The notes under the pieces: generated by a model | The model's database searches: none | The model's input: only the letters and a program-made list of their open reading frames with translations | What the model was told of the DNA's origin: nothing | Shown here: positions 33,990-42,932 of the stretch, piece after piece | Position numbering within the stretch: the stretch's first letter is position 1 | Layout: each line of letters opens with the position of its first letter | Program-made: the position numbers and the translations under genes | Assembly: GCA_028708945.1 (NCBI GenBank) | Contig: JAQVXV010000007.1 | Span: 19,544 to 83,543 of the forward strand | Length of the DNA stretch: 64,000 nt | From: Bacilli bacterium | GTDB lineage: Bacteria > Bacillota_I > Bacilli_A > RF39 > UBA660 | Direction: 5' to 3'

Positions 33990-35063
33990 ATGGAAATTTT
34001 AATAATAGTACTATTAATTTTAATCTTGATAATAGTTATAGCTCTAGCTTCAATATTATTAACAAGAGGGGTAAATGAATCGAACATTACTGAGCGATTA
34101 GGGAAAGTAGAAATGTCGACAGTAAAGGAATTGGGAGAATTTAAAACCGGTATCAGTAGAGATATAAGTGAGGATTTTTCTAAACTAATTCAAATAATTG
34201 ATAAAAAATTAACACAAATCAATGATATGGTAAATGAAAAATTAGATGTAAATTTTGAAAGAACAAACAAGACATTTAATTCTGTAATTGAAAGATTAAC
34301 AAAGATCGACGAAGCTCAGAAGAAGATAGATAGTTTATCATATGATATTGTTTCATTGCAAAATGTATTAACAGATAAGAAAGCAAGAGGAACCTTTGGT
34401 GAAGTTAATTTAAAACATATTATGTCTAATGTTTTTGGAAATAATGATACATTATATAGAATGCAATACAAATTCAGTAATGGTACATTAGTTGACTGCG
34501 TTTTATTCGCGCCAGAACCATTAGGAGTAATTGCAATTGATTCTAAATTTCCACTCGAGCATTACCAAGAAATGGTAGATAAGAAAAATTCGGAAATTGT
34601 TAGATTAAATGCTGAAAAATTATTTAAACAAGATGTTAAAAAACATATTGATGATATTAGTTCTAAATATATAATTCCTGGTGTTACAAGTGAACAAGCA
34701 ATTATGTTTTTACCGGCAGAAGCTATTTTTGCAGAAATAAATGCATATCATATTGAACTTCTTGATTATGGTAATAAGAAAAGGGTATGGTTAACATCAC
34801 CAACAACTTTGATAAGCACTTTAACAACAATTCAAGTAATAATTAAGAATATTGAAAGAGATAAATACGCAACTGTAATTCATAGAGAATTAAACGCTTT
34901 AAGTGATGATTTTTCTAGATATAAAAACCGTTGGGATAAATTATATCGTAGTATCGAAACAGTAAGTAAGGATGTTAAAGACATTCATACGACAACTGAA
35001 AAGATTACTAAAAAGTTCAATACAATACACCAAGTAGAAATGGATAAAAAAGAGATAGAATAA
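33990..35063 (+). CDS. rmuC: DNA recombination protein RmuC
   Basis: 357 residues. An N-terminal membrane segment (about 2-22) is followed by a coiled-coil region (about 30-125, LSYDIVSLQNVL at its end) and the RmuC nuclease-like core: GTFGEVNLKHIMSNVFG, VDCVLFAPEPLGVIAIDSKFPLEHYQEM, YIIPGVTSEQAIMFLPAEAIFAEI and VWLTSPTTLISTLTTIQ. These motifs are characteristic. RmuC limits inversions and recombination at repeats. The gene end forms part of its own terminator. Confidence 0.92.
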   Translation: MEILIIVLLILILIIVIALASILLTRGVNESNITERLGKVEMSTVKELGEFKTGISRDISEDFSKLIQIIDKKLTQINDMVNEKLDVNFERTNKTFNSVIERLTKIDEAQKKIDSLSYDIVSLQNVLTDKKARGTFGEVNLKHIMSNVFGNNDTLYRMQYKFSNGTLVDCVLFAPEPLGVIAIDSKFPLEHYQEMVDKKNSEIVRLNAEKLFKQDVKKHIDDISSKYIIPGVTSEQAIMFLPAEAIFAEINAYHIELLDYGNKKRVWLTSPTTLISTLTTIQVIIKNIERDKYATVIHRELNALSDDFSRYKNRWDKLYRSIETVSKDVKDIHTTTEKITKKFNTIHQVEMDKKEIE

Positions 35064-35084
35064 ACTTTAAACTCTCTTTTTTTT
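35046..35084 (+). terminator. Terminator of rmuC
   Basis: AAAAAGAGA near the CDS end pairs with TCTCTTTTT across a 17-base loop and runs into eight T residues. Confidence 0.7.
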
Positions 35085-35106
35085 CAATAATATTAATCTT
35101 GTTTTG

Positions 35107-35115
35107 TGCTATAAT
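35107..35115 (+). promoter_or_regulatory. Extended -10 promoter for uvrA
   Basis: TGCTATAAT (TATAAT 35110-35115), 19 bases before the uvrA start. No SOS-box-like palindrome (GAAC...GTTC) was seen around it. Confidence 0.6.
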
Positions 35116-35133
35116 ATTTATGTAAGGTGATTT

Positions 35134-37938
35134 ATGAACGAAATAATAATAAAAGGTGCAAGAGAAAATAATTTAAAAAATATTGATATAGTTTTACCAA
35201 AAAACAAACTAATTGTAATGACTGGCGTTAGTGGTAGTGGTAAATCTTCTTTAGCGTTTGATACTATATATGCTGAAGGACAAAGAAGATATATAGAAAG
35301 TCTAAGCGCATATGCTAGACAGTTTTTAGGTGGATCAGAAAAACCAGATGTTGATTCAATTGAAGGTTTAAGTCCAGCAATAAGTATCGACCAAAAAACA
35401 ACTAATAAGAATCCAAGAAGTACTGTTGGTACAGTAACGGAAATATACGATTATTTAAGATTGTTATATGCTAGAATAGGGATTCCTTATTGTCCTGTTC
35501 ATAATAAACCAATTACTAGTCAAAGTATTGAAGAGATGACAAATCAAGTTTTAAAACTAGAAAATAATACTAAAATTCGAATATTAAGCCCTGTTGTTTA
35601 TGGTGAAAAAGGAACCTTTAAAGAATATTTACAGGATTTAAAAAAAGAAGGTTTTGTTCGAGTTATTGTCGATGATAATGAATATGATTTAGAAGAAGAA
35701 ATTAAATTAGAAAAAAACATAAAACATAAAATTAGTATCGTAATTGATAGATTAATAATTAAAGATGAAATAAGAAGTAGGTTATATGAGGCAATCGAAA
35801 CTGCTGCTTCACTTGCAAACGGAAAAGTTGTTATTGATGTCATGGGTTATGAAGAAATTGTTATGAGTGAAAAATATGCATGTCCAAATTGTGATTTTTC
35901 ATTACCAGAATTAGAGCCAAGAATGTTTTCTTTTAATGCCCCTTATGGAGCATGTGCAGATTGTAATGGTCTTGGAATCAAATTAAAAATAGATGAAGAT
36001 TTAATAATACCTAATAAAAACTTATCAATTAATGAGGGAGCCATAGTTGCAATTAACAATGATCAAACTAACACAACGTATACAGCTCTATCAACAGTTT
36101 GTAAAGTTTACAAGATAGATATGGATACTCCAATAAAATCATTAAGTAGAAAAAAATTAAATATAATTCTATATGGTACAGATGACATTATTGACTTTAA
36201 ATACACATCAAAAAGCGGTTCAAGAACTACAAAATCCAACTATGAAGGAATCATTGCTAATCTTGAAAGAAGGTACATTGAAACAAAAAGTACTTGGATT
36301 AGGGAGTGGATAGAAAAGTACATGACTGAGTTGACATGTCCAACCTGTAAAGGTGCCAGACTTAATGATGCAGTACTTTCAGTTTTAATAAACGGAAAAA
36401 ATATCTATGATGTTACTCTTTTAAGTATACGAGATTTTCATAAATTTCTAACAAACTTAAAACTTACAAAAGAACAAAAAGAAATTTCAAATTTAGTAAT
36501 TAAAGAATTAGAATCACGTTTAAATTTTTTAATTAATGTTGGTTTAGAATATTTAACTTTAGCGCGAAATGCTGGAACCCTAAGTGGAGGGGAAGCACAG
36601 AGAATTAGATTAGCAACTCAGATTGGTTCTAGATTGACTGGAGTACTCTATGTATTAGATGAACCTAGTATTGGACTTCATCAAAGAGATAATCAAAAAT
36701 TAATCAACTCTTTATTAGAGATGAGAGATTTAGGAAACACTTTAATTGTTGTCGAACATGATACTGAAACAATGTTAGCGGCTGACTTTTTAGTAGATAT
36801 CGGTCCAGAGGCTGGTAGTCATGGAGGTTATATTGTAGCTGTTGGAACACCAGAAGAAGTTATGAAATGTGAAAATAGTATCACTGCTAAATATTTAACC
36901 GGTAAAGAAAAAATTGAGGTTCCAAAAACAAGAAGAAAAGGTAATGGTCTTTTCCTTGAAATAAAGGGTGCTAAAGAGAATAATCTTAAAAATATAAATG
37001 TTAAATTTCCATTGGGAACATTTACTTGTATTACTGGTGTAAGTGGTAGTGGTAAATCATCTTTAGTAAACGAAATATTATATAAAGCCGTTGCCAATAA
37101 TTTGTATCGTTCAAAATGGAAAATTGGTAAACATAATGAAATAAAGGGACTTGAAAATATCGATAAAGTTGTTGAGATATCGCAATCTCCAATTGGCCGA
37201 ACACCTAGAAGTAATCCAGCGACATATACTGGCGTTTTTGATCATATAAGAGATGTCTTTGTTCAAACAAAAGAGTCAAAAATACGTGGATATGATAAAG
37301 GTAGATTTAGTTTTAATGTCAAAGGCGGTCGTTGTGAGGCTTGTTGGGGAGATGGTGTTAAAAAAATTGAGATGCATTTTCTTCCAGATGTATATGTTCT
37401 TTGTGAGGTATGTAAGGGGACAAGATATAATGGTGAGACTTTGCAAATTAAATATAAAGGTAAAAGCATTTATGATGTATTAGAAATGCGCGTTGAAGAA
37501 GCAAATACTTTTTTTGAGAATGTTCCAAAAGTAAAACAAGCATTACAAATGCTAATGGATGTGGGATTATCTTATGTCAAATTAGGACAAAGCGCCCCAA
37601 CCTTAAGTGGAGGAGAAGCAGCACGTGTTAAATTAGCAAAAGAATTGCAAAAAAAACCAACTGGAAAAAGTTTGTTTATATTAGATGAACCTACTACTGG
37701 TCTTCATAGTGCGGATATAAAAAAATTGCTTGTTATTTTAAATCGAATAGTAGAAAATGGAGATACCGTTGTTGTAATTGAACATAATCTAGATGTAATT
37801 AAAATTGCCGATTATATTATAGATTTAGGTCCAGAAGGTGGAGATAACGGTGGTGAAATAGTCACGACTGGAACACCAGAACAAGTTATAAAAAATAAAA
37901 AAAGTTATACTGGACAATATTTAAAAGAAGTACTTTAA
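35134..37938 (+). CDS. uvrA: UvrABC excinuclease subunit A
   Basis: 934 residues, normal length. Damage-sensing ABC ATPase of nucleotide excision repair. Two Walker A motifs are visible (GVSGSGKSSLAF near the start and GVSGSGKSSLVN near residue 634), two ABC signatures (LSGGEAQRIRLATQIG and LSGGEAARVKLAKEL), and zinc-finger cysteines in CPNCDFSLPELEPR...CADCNG, CPTCKG and CEACWGDG...CEVCKG. uvrB is not adjacent, unlike the uvrBA operons of many Bacillota. No obvious SOS operator was found upstream. Confidence 0.98.
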   Translation: MNEIIIKGARENNLKNIDIVLPKNKLIVMTGVSGSGKSSLAFDTIYAEGQRRYIESLSAYARQFLGGSEKPDVDSIEGLSPAISIDQKTTNKNPRSTVGTVTEIYDYLRLLYARIGIPYCPVHNKPITSQSIEEMTNQVLKLENNTKIRILSPVVYGEKGTFKEYLQDLKKEGFVRVIVDDNEYDLEEEIKLEKNIKHKISIVIDRLIIKDEIRSRLYEAIETAASLANGKVVIDVMGYEEIVMSEKYACPNCDFSLPELEPRMFSFNAPYGACADCNGLGIKLKIDEDLIIPNKNLSINEGAIVAINNDQTNTTYTALSTVCKVYKIDMDTPIKSLSRKKLNIILYGTDDIIDFKYTSKSGSRTTKSNYEGIIANLERRYIETKSTWIREWIEKYMTELTCPTCKGARLNDAVLSVLINGKNIYDVTLLSIRDFHKFLTNLKLTKEQKEISNLVIKELESRLNFLINVGLEYLTLARNAGTLSGGEAQRIRLATQIGSRLTGVLYVLDEPSIGLHQRDNQKLINSLLEMRDLGNTLIVVEHDTETMLAADFLVDIGPEAGSHGGYIVAVGTPEEVMKCENSITAKYLTGKEKIEVPKTRRKGNGLFLEIKGAKENNLKNINVKFPLGTFTCITGVSGSGKSSLVNEILYKAVANNLYRSKWKIGKHNEIKGLENIDKVVEISQSPIGRTPRSNPATYTGVFDHIRDVFVQTKESKIRGYDKGRFSFNVKGGRCEACWGDGVKKIEMHFLPDVYVLCEVCKGTRYNGETLQIKYKGKSIYDVLEMRVEEANTFFENVPKVKQALQMLMDVGLSYVKLGQSAPTLSGGEAARVKLAKELQKKPTGKSLFILDEPTTGLHSADIKKLLVILNRIVENGDTVVVIEHNLDVIKIADYIIDLGPEGGDNGGEIVTTGTPEQVIKNKKSYTGQYLKEVL

Positions 37939-37942
37939 AAAA

Positions 37943-37986
37943 TATAGGTAAATCTAATGAATGTTTAAATTATAAAATTACCTATA
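37943..37986 (+). repeat. Inverted repeat downstream of uvrA
   Basis: Perfect nine-base arms TATAGGTAA/TTACCTATA with a 26-base spacer. There is no T-run after it, so a standard terminator is unlikely. It lies in the only gap between uvrA and the next gene and could be an operator or RNA hairpin. Confidence 0.5.
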
Positions 37987-38002
37987 AAAATAGAATAAAA
38001 TA

Positions 38003-38011
38003 TGATATTAT
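38003..38011 (+). promoter_or_regulatory. Possible extended -10 promoter
   Basis: TGATATTAT lies 16 bases before the start at 38028 and downstream of the inverted repeat. Confidence 0.5.
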
Positions 38012-38027
38012 TATAATGAGGTGTAAT

Positions 38028-38639
38028 ATGAAAAAGATATTTGGTTTAATTTTAATGGCATTAATGCTACCTATAGTTAGTGCCGCTGATTATGATGTGT
38101 CTGTAGAACTTACAAATAAAGGAAATACTAAATTGTATTATATTACCGAAGGTTTTGAAAGAGTGTCTTTATGGACTGATAAAAAAGAGGAAATAAACAA
38201 TCAATATGGTAACTTTATAGTAGGGGAAAAAACAAAAGTTGATTTTAATCGTGGAACATTAAAACTAACGGGTGGTACAATAAGTGAATTAAAAATAAAA
38301 GTAGATAGTAGTGTAACAACTTATTATGTAATCAAAGACTATGTATTAAATGATAATTCTTTAACTATTAAAAATGAAAATGGTTTAAAAGTATATGTTA
38401 AAGAAAACGATATTGAAGAAGAAGTAGAATTTAACTTATGTGATTATGAGTTAGACGATACATATATATGCTATACTACAAAATTAGAACTAGAAAAGGT
38501 AACAGAAGTAATTGAAAATAGTGATAATGTTGTTATACCGATTGAAAAAAGTAATTACTATTATTATATGATTCCTTTTGTCGCGTTAATAGCTATTGGA
38601 GGATTTATCTTAATTAAATCAAAAGGAAAAAGACAATGA
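38028..38639 (+). CDS. Secreted, C-terminally membrane-anchored protein of unknown function
   Basis: 203 residues. A signal peptide (KKIFGLILMALMLPIVSA, cleavage after about residue 19) precedes an extracytoplasmic, likely beta-rich domain with two cysteines near residues 138 and 148. A membrane segment (about 178-195, YYMIPFVALIAIGGFILI) and a basic tail KSKGKRQ follow. ATG 38028 is selected because GAGGTG precedes it; an earlier in-frame ATG at 38016 overlaps that site. The stop overlaps deoD (ATGA). The layout recalls the protein at 13165, but no sequence similarity is obvious. Confidence 0.7.
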   Translation: MKKIFGLILMALMLPIVSAADYDVSVELTNKGNTKLYYITEGFERVSLWTDKKEEINNQYGNFIVGEKTKVDFNRGTLKLTGGTISELKIKVDSSVTTYYVIKDYVLNDNSLTIKNENGLKVYVKENDIEEEVEFNLCDYELDDTYICYTTKLELEKVTEVIENSDNVVIPIEKSNYYYYMIPFVALIAIGGFILIKSKGKRQ

Positions 38640-39334
38640 CTCCACATATTGAAGCTAAGATAGAAGATATAGCGCCTAACGTTATCATGCCGGGTGATCC
38701 TCTGCGTGCTAAATACATTGCCGAAACATATTTAACTGACTATAAGTTGGTTAATAGTGTACGTAATATGTATGCCTATACTGGTTATTATAAAGATAAA
38801 AAGGTAACTGTTATGGGTTCGGGAATGGGTATTTCTAGTATAGGAATATATTCTTATGAATTATTTAAATTTTATAATGTCGAAAACATCATAAGAGTTG
38901 GTAGTTGTGGTTCATATAAAAAGGAATTAGATTTATATAGTTTAATACTAGTAGATAAAAGTTATTCAGAGTCAAATTACGCTCTAATACAAAATGGTTG
39001 TAAAGATAATATATTAAAACCATCATTACAATTAAATAATAAAATAAAAGAAATTGCACAAGATAATAATGTTAAATTGAATGAAGGATTAATTTATTCA
39101 AGTGAAGTATTCTATCAAGAGAAAGATAATTATTTAGATCTAGTATCTAAATATGATTGCTTAGGAGTTGAAATGGAAAGTTTTGCACTCTTTCATAATG
39201 CTAATGTTTTAGGTAAAAAAGCAGCCTGTATTTTAACTGTATCTGATAATTTTATAACAAATGCTAAAGCTACAGTTGAAGAAAGACAAACAGCTTTTAA
39301 TGAAATGATCGTACTAGCGCTAAAAGCAATCTAG
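38636..39334 (+). CDS. deoD: Purine-nucleoside phosphorylase, DeoD type
   Basis: 232 residues, normal for the hexameric trimer-of-dimers family. It phosphorolyses purine (deoxy)nucleosides to base and (deoxy)ribose-1-phosphate. The phosphate-binding MPGDPLRAKYIAE near the start, GSGMGISSIGIYSYEL, RVGSCGSYKKELDLY, the substrate motif GVEMESFALFHNA and the catalytic Asp in LTVSDNF are all present. It overlaps the upstream secreted-protein gene by 4 bases (ATGA), a surprising partner, and is followed by the M16 pair after 10 bases. Confidence 0.95.
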   Translation: MTPHIEAKIEDIAPNVIMPGDPLRAKYIAETYLTDYKLVNSVRNMYAYTGYYKDKKVTVMGSGMGISSIGIYSYELFKFYNVENIIRVGSCGSYKKELDLYSLILVDKSYSESNYALIQNGCKDNILKPSLQLNNKIKEIAQDNNVKLNEGLIYSSEVFYQEKDNYLDLVSKYDCLGVEMESFALFHNANVLGKKAACILTVSDNFITNAKATVEERQTAFNEMIVLALKAI

Positions 39335-39344
39335 AAGGGAATAT

Positions 39345-40625
39345 ATGAACTATCGAAAAGACAATACACTGGCATATAATGTTCACTTTGTCAAAACAGA
39401 TCGTTTTAAAAATGTTGGAATTAGAATTAATTTCAAACAAAAACTTACTAAAGAAGAAATAACTAAAAGAAATTTATTGGTAAATATATTATTTGAATCA
39501 ACTAAAAATTACCCAACAAGGAGATTAGTCGATATAAGAAGAGAAGAATTATATGACGTAGGCTTCGGGGTGAATACAACAATGTCAGGAAAATATAATA
39601 TTATGAGCTTTAATGCATTTTTTCTAAACGATAAATATACAGAACCAAATAATTTAGAAGAATCTTTAAAGTTTTTTTTAGAGTTTATATTTAATCCAAA
39701 TGTAGTTGATAATAAGTTCGATAAAAAAACATTTAATAATGCAAAAAACGTACTTGAAAATGATATAAAACAATTTGATGATAATCCAACTGTATATAGT
39801 AAATATCGCTGTTTATCAGAAATGAATAAGGGTGGTATATTATCTTATAAAAGTGTTGGTTATTTAGAGGATTTAAAAAAATTAGACGAAAAAGATATAT
39901 ATGAATATTATAAAGAGGTTATTAAAAAGGATATTGTCGATATTTTTGTTATTGGTGATTTTGATCAAAAAGTATTTAAGGATGTATTCGATAAATATTT
40001 AATGATAAACACCGTTAAAAAACAAAGCGAACCTCATTATTTTGAACATCAAAAAATTAAAACAAAATCTAGGACAATAAAAGAAAAAAAAGATTATGAA
40101 CAATCTACTTTAGTACTTGGATTTAAATTAGATAAATTAACGGATTTTGAAAAAAAATATGTTTCAATAATATATAATTATATATTAGGTGGTGGAGCAG
40201 ATTCTAAGTTATTTAAAGAAGTAAGGGAAAAAAATTCTTTATGTTATGGAATAAGTTCTTCAATATCAGTTGTTAATAACACTATGATGATAACAGCTGG
40301 TATAGATGCTAATCAATATAAGAAAGCCACTAAAATAATAAAACAAGTGTTAAAAGATATGACTTTAGGAAATTTTAAAGATGAGGATATTGAAGCAGGA
40401 AAAAAAACTTATTTAAGTTCATTTAAAGAATTAGAAGATTCGATAAGTGCAATTATAAACTTATATGCCTCATATGAGTATTTAAATTTTGATTTATTAG
40501 AATTAAGAAAAAAAGAGATATTAAAAGTAACAAAAAGTATGATTGTGAATTTTAGTAAAAAGATAAACTTAGATACAATATTCTTATTAGAAGGAGGTTC
40601 GAATGAAGAAGATACCTCTAATTGA
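39345..40625 (+). CDS. yfmF: M16-family peptidase-like protein, YfmF-type (zinc motif absent)
   Basis: 426 residues with M16 two-domain layout but no HxxEH motif. The active-site position is degenerate: the N-terminal region reads VGIRINFKQKLTKEEITKRNLLVNILFES where an active enzyme would carry the zinc-binding HFLEH. The C-terminal half has LGGGADSKLFKEVREKNSLCYGISS, a substrate-binding R/Y motif typical of this fold. In Bacillus the YfmF/YfmH pair is needed for 5-aminopentanol modification of elongation factor P. It overlaps yfmH by 23 bases, indicating a stoichiometric heterodimer. Confidence 0.88.
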   Translation: MNYRKDNTLAYNVHFVKTDRFKNVGIRINFKQKLTKEEITKRNLLVNILFESTKNYPTRRLVDIRREELYDVGFGVNTTMSGKYNIMSFNAFFLNDKYTEPNNLEESLKFFLEFIFNPNVVDNKFDKKTFNNAKNVLENDIKQFDDNPTVYSKYRCLSEMNKGGILSYKSVGYLEDLKKLDEKDIYEYYKEVIKKDIVDIFVIGDFDQKVFKDVFDKYLMINTVKKQSEPHYFEHQKIKTKSRTIKEKKDYEQSTLVLGFKLDKLTDFEKKYVSIIYNYILGGGADSKLFKEVREKNSLCYGISSSISVVNNTMMITAGIDANQYKKATKIIKQVLKDMTLGNFKDEDIEAGKKTYLSSFKELEDSISAIINLYASYEYLNFDLLELRKKEILKVTKSMIVNFSKKINLDTIFLLEGGSNEEDTSN

Positions 40626-41871
40626 CTTAATTGTTCATTATGAAAAATTGGAAAATGGACTAGAAGTATATTTGATACCAAAAAAAGGTAACAATATATA
40701 TGCAACCTATAACACAAAATTTGGTGGTAAAGATATCGAATTTGTTCCTATTGGTGAGAATAAAATGGTTGAGTTTCCAGCAGGAATAGCGCATTTTTTA
40801 GAACACAAAATGTTTGAAGAAGAAGATGGCAAAAACATTTTTTCTTTCTTTGCGGAAAATGGTACTAATGCAAATGCTAATACTAGTTATGAAAGAACCT
40901 CTTATCTTTTTAGTGGTCCAGATTTCTTTGAAGAAAATTTAAAATGTTTATTAGACTATGTTCAAAATCCTTATTTTACTGAAGAAAACGTTGAAAAAGA
41001 AAAAGGGATCATAATTCAAGAGTTAAATATGATCAATGATAGTCCTTATAATAGAATGTATTTAGATACACTAGCAATTATTTTTAATGAATTGTCTTAT
41101 AAAAAATCTTTGATAGGAACTAAAGAAAGTATAAATAGTATTACAAAAGAAGATTTATACAGGTGTTATAACACTTTTTATCATCCTTCTAATATGTTTA
41201 TTGTAATATCTGGAAATATTGATCCTGATAAAACAATGGATTTAATTAAAGAAAATCAAACACAAAGAAACTTAAATATGGCCCAAAAAGTAAAATTTAA
41301 ACAATATAATGAAAAAGATAAAGTAGCAAAAAAATCTTTAAAGATAAAAATGAATGTAACAATCCCTAAAGTTGAAATTGGTTATAAGATAAATGTAGAA
41401 AAATTAAAAAATATGGATAGATTAAAGCTATTATTTATAATTAATAATATTTTTGAACTAAAATTAGGATCAACATCAATTTTAAGCGAACAATTAAGAG
41501 ACGAAAAAATTATTACAGAACCTCTTTATATTGCTTCTTTAGATATGAAGAAACACATTATAATGTTAGTAATATCTGAAAGTGAAAATAGTAAAGAATT
41601 ATTTAAAAAAATAAACAATGAACTAAAAGATTTAAATATAACAGCATCAGAATTAGAACGAAAGAAAAAAGCAGCCATCAGTGCAATAATTAAAGTCTAC
41701 GATAATGTTCCCGGGATAAATTATAGAATTGTTGAGAACAAGACAAATTATAACAATATATACGAAAATGAAATAGATATAATTAAAAATGTAACCATTG
41801 ATGAGATAAAAGAGGTTATAGATCATATTGATTTATCAAATCAATTTACATATGAAATAGAACCAAAGTAG
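40603..41871 (+). CDS. yfmH: M16-family zinc peptidase, YfmH-type
   Basis: 422 residues. The inverted zinc motif HFLEH is at residues 64-68 (GIAHFLEHKMFE), followed by the downstream zinc-ligand helix with NVEKEKGIIIQELNM. The N-terminal half ends with FYHPSNMFIVISGNIDP, a standard M16 feature. With the inactive partner yfmF immediately upstream it likely forms the heterodimeric peptidase associated with EF-P 5-aminopentanolation. AAGGAGG lies inside the upstream gene. efp itself is not in the window. Confidence 0.9.
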   Translation: MKKIPLIDLIVHYEKLENGLEVYLIPKKGNNIYATYNTKFGGKDIEFVPIGENKMVEFPAGIAHFLEHKMFEEEDGKNIFSFFAENGTNANANTSYERTSYLFSGPDFFEENLKCLLDYVQNPYFTEENVEKEKGIIIQELNMINDSPYNRMYLDTLAIIFNELSYKKSLIGTKESINSITKEDLYRCYNTFYHPSNMFIVISGNIDPDKTMDLIKENQTQRNLNMAQKVKFKQYNEKDKVAKKSLKIKMNVTIPKVEIGYKINVEKLKNMDRLKLLFIINNIFELKLGSTSILSEQLRDEKIITEPLYIASLDMKKHIIMLVISESENSKELFKKINNELKDLNITASELERKKKAAISAIIKVYDNVPGINYRIVENKTNYNNIYENEIDIIKNVTIDEIKEVIDHIDLSNQFTYEIEPK

Positions 41872-41878
41872 GTGAGAT

Positions 41879-42583
41879 ATGAAACCAATAATTGGGATAG
41901 TAGCAAGAAGTGATAAAGATGAAATTGGAAGTTTTTTATACACTTATGAAAATTATCGTAAAATTGTTATCAATAATGGGGGAATTCCGATATTAATATT
42001 GCCTCCCCAAGATATAAATTATAGTGAAACTGTACCATCACAAGCAGATAGATTAATACAAGAACAAATTGAATACCTATATACAATAGTTGATAAATGC
42101 GATGGTATAATAATGCCGGGTGGAGAAAAATGGTTTGAATATGATGAAGTAATTTGTCGTTATTCTCTAGAAAAAGATATTCCTTTGTTAGGAATCTGTA
42201 TGGGCATGCAATTAATGGCATATGTTGATAATGTTAAGAAAGAACAAAGTCCTCAAAAAGTTGAAAGAAATGAAACTGAAATAAATCATCGTCAAAGAGG
42301 AGTAGCTCAAGTTCATCACATAAATATTGAAGAAAATTCTTTATTGCAAAAAATATACCAAACTGAAAAAGTAATGGTAAACAGTGTTCATAATTATCAT
42401 ATACTTAAAACAAATGAGTTTAAAATATCAGCATATTCAGAAGATGGAATAATAGAGGCAATTGAAAATCCTAATAAAAAATTTGCTTTAGGAGTACAAT
42501 GGCATCCCGAAGTTTTAGCACAAAATGATGTTAAAAGTAATGAAATTTTTAAATTATTTATAGAAAGTACCATAAATAATTGA
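41879..42583 (+). CDS. Class I glutamine amidotransferase-like hydrolase (peptidase C26 / PuuD-type)
   Basis: 234 residues. The family opening PIIGIVARSD and the NGGIPILILPP segment are present, then the oxyanion strand IIMPGGEKWFEYD, the nucleophile elbow LGICMGMQLMAY (catalytic Cys) and the His-Glu pair in VQWHPEVLA. This is the gamma-glutamyl-gamma-aminobutyrate hydrolase group (PuuD, peptidase C26). The true substrate may be a gamma-glutamyl amide or another glutamyl derivative. It is 7 bases behind yfmH. Confidence 0.88.
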   Translation: MKPIIGIVARSDKDEIGSFLYTYENYRKIVINNGGIPILILPPQDINYSETVPSQADRLIQEQIEYLYTIVDKCDGIIMPGGEKWFEYDEVICRYSLEKDIPLLGICMGMQLMAYVDNVKKEQSPQKVERNETEINHRQRGVAQVHHINIEENSLLQKIYQTEKVMVNSVHNYHILKTNEFKISAYSEDGIIEAIENPNKKFALGVQWHPEVLAQNDVKSNEIFKLFIESTINN

Positions 42584-42608
42584 TTTTCATTTAAAAATAT
42601 GATAAATT
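42580..42608 (+). promoter_or_regulatory. Promoter for secG
   Basis: TTGATT (42580-42585), 17-base spacer, TAAATT (42603-42608) with TG two bases before the -10. Confidence 0.5.
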
Positions 42609-42629
42609 ATTAAGTGTGAGAGGTGAAAA

Positions 42630-42848
42630 ATGGAAACTTTTTTACATATAGTATTAAATATAGTATCAATATTGTTAATAGCAATCTTTTTGTTACAAGG
42701 TGGTAAAACAGAAGGAGCTTCAAATATAATATCTGGTGGTAATGATAGTTTATTTGCAAATCGTAAAGAAAGAGGCGGGGAACTTTTCATTACAAGACTG
42801 ACAATGATTTTAGGGATTATTTTTATAGTTATTTGTACGGTATTATAA
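42630..42848 (+). CDS. secG: Protein translocase subunit SecG
   Basis: 72 residues, the normal size. Two membrane helices (about 4-24, LHIVLNIVSILLIAIFLLQ, and 52-72) are joined by the diagnostic loop GGKTEGASNIISGGNDSLFANRKERGG. SecG assists SecYE in protein export. Shine-Dalgarno GAGGTG. It has its own terminator. The RNA-decay genes that often follow secG in Bacillota (rnr, smpB) are not here. Confidence 0.95.
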   Translation: METFLHIVLNIVSILLIAIFLLQGGKTEGASNIISGGNDSLFANRKERGGELFITRLTMILGIIFIVICTVL

Positions 42849-42852
42849 TTTC

Positions 42853-42877
42853 AAGACTGATAGCGGTCTTTTTTTTT
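42853..42877 (+). terminator. Terminator of secG
   Basis: AAGACT/GGTCTT stem with one G-U pair, six-base loop and seven T residues. Confidence 0.8.
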
Positions 42878-42908
42878 GTAATAATATATATCAATTTCAA
42901 TATATTTT

Positions 42909-42917
42909 TGATATAAT
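42909..42917 (+). promoter_or_regulatory. Extended -10 promoter for rlmN operon
   Basis: TGATATAAT (TATAAT 42912-42917), 16 bases before rlmN. Confidence 0.65.
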
Positions 42918-42932
42918 GAAAATAGGTGGAAT

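Noticed and set aside
37943..37986. uvrA terminator at the inverted repeat
   Set aside because: The stem is followed by A-rich sequence rather than a T run, and the loop is long; kept only as an inverted repeat.
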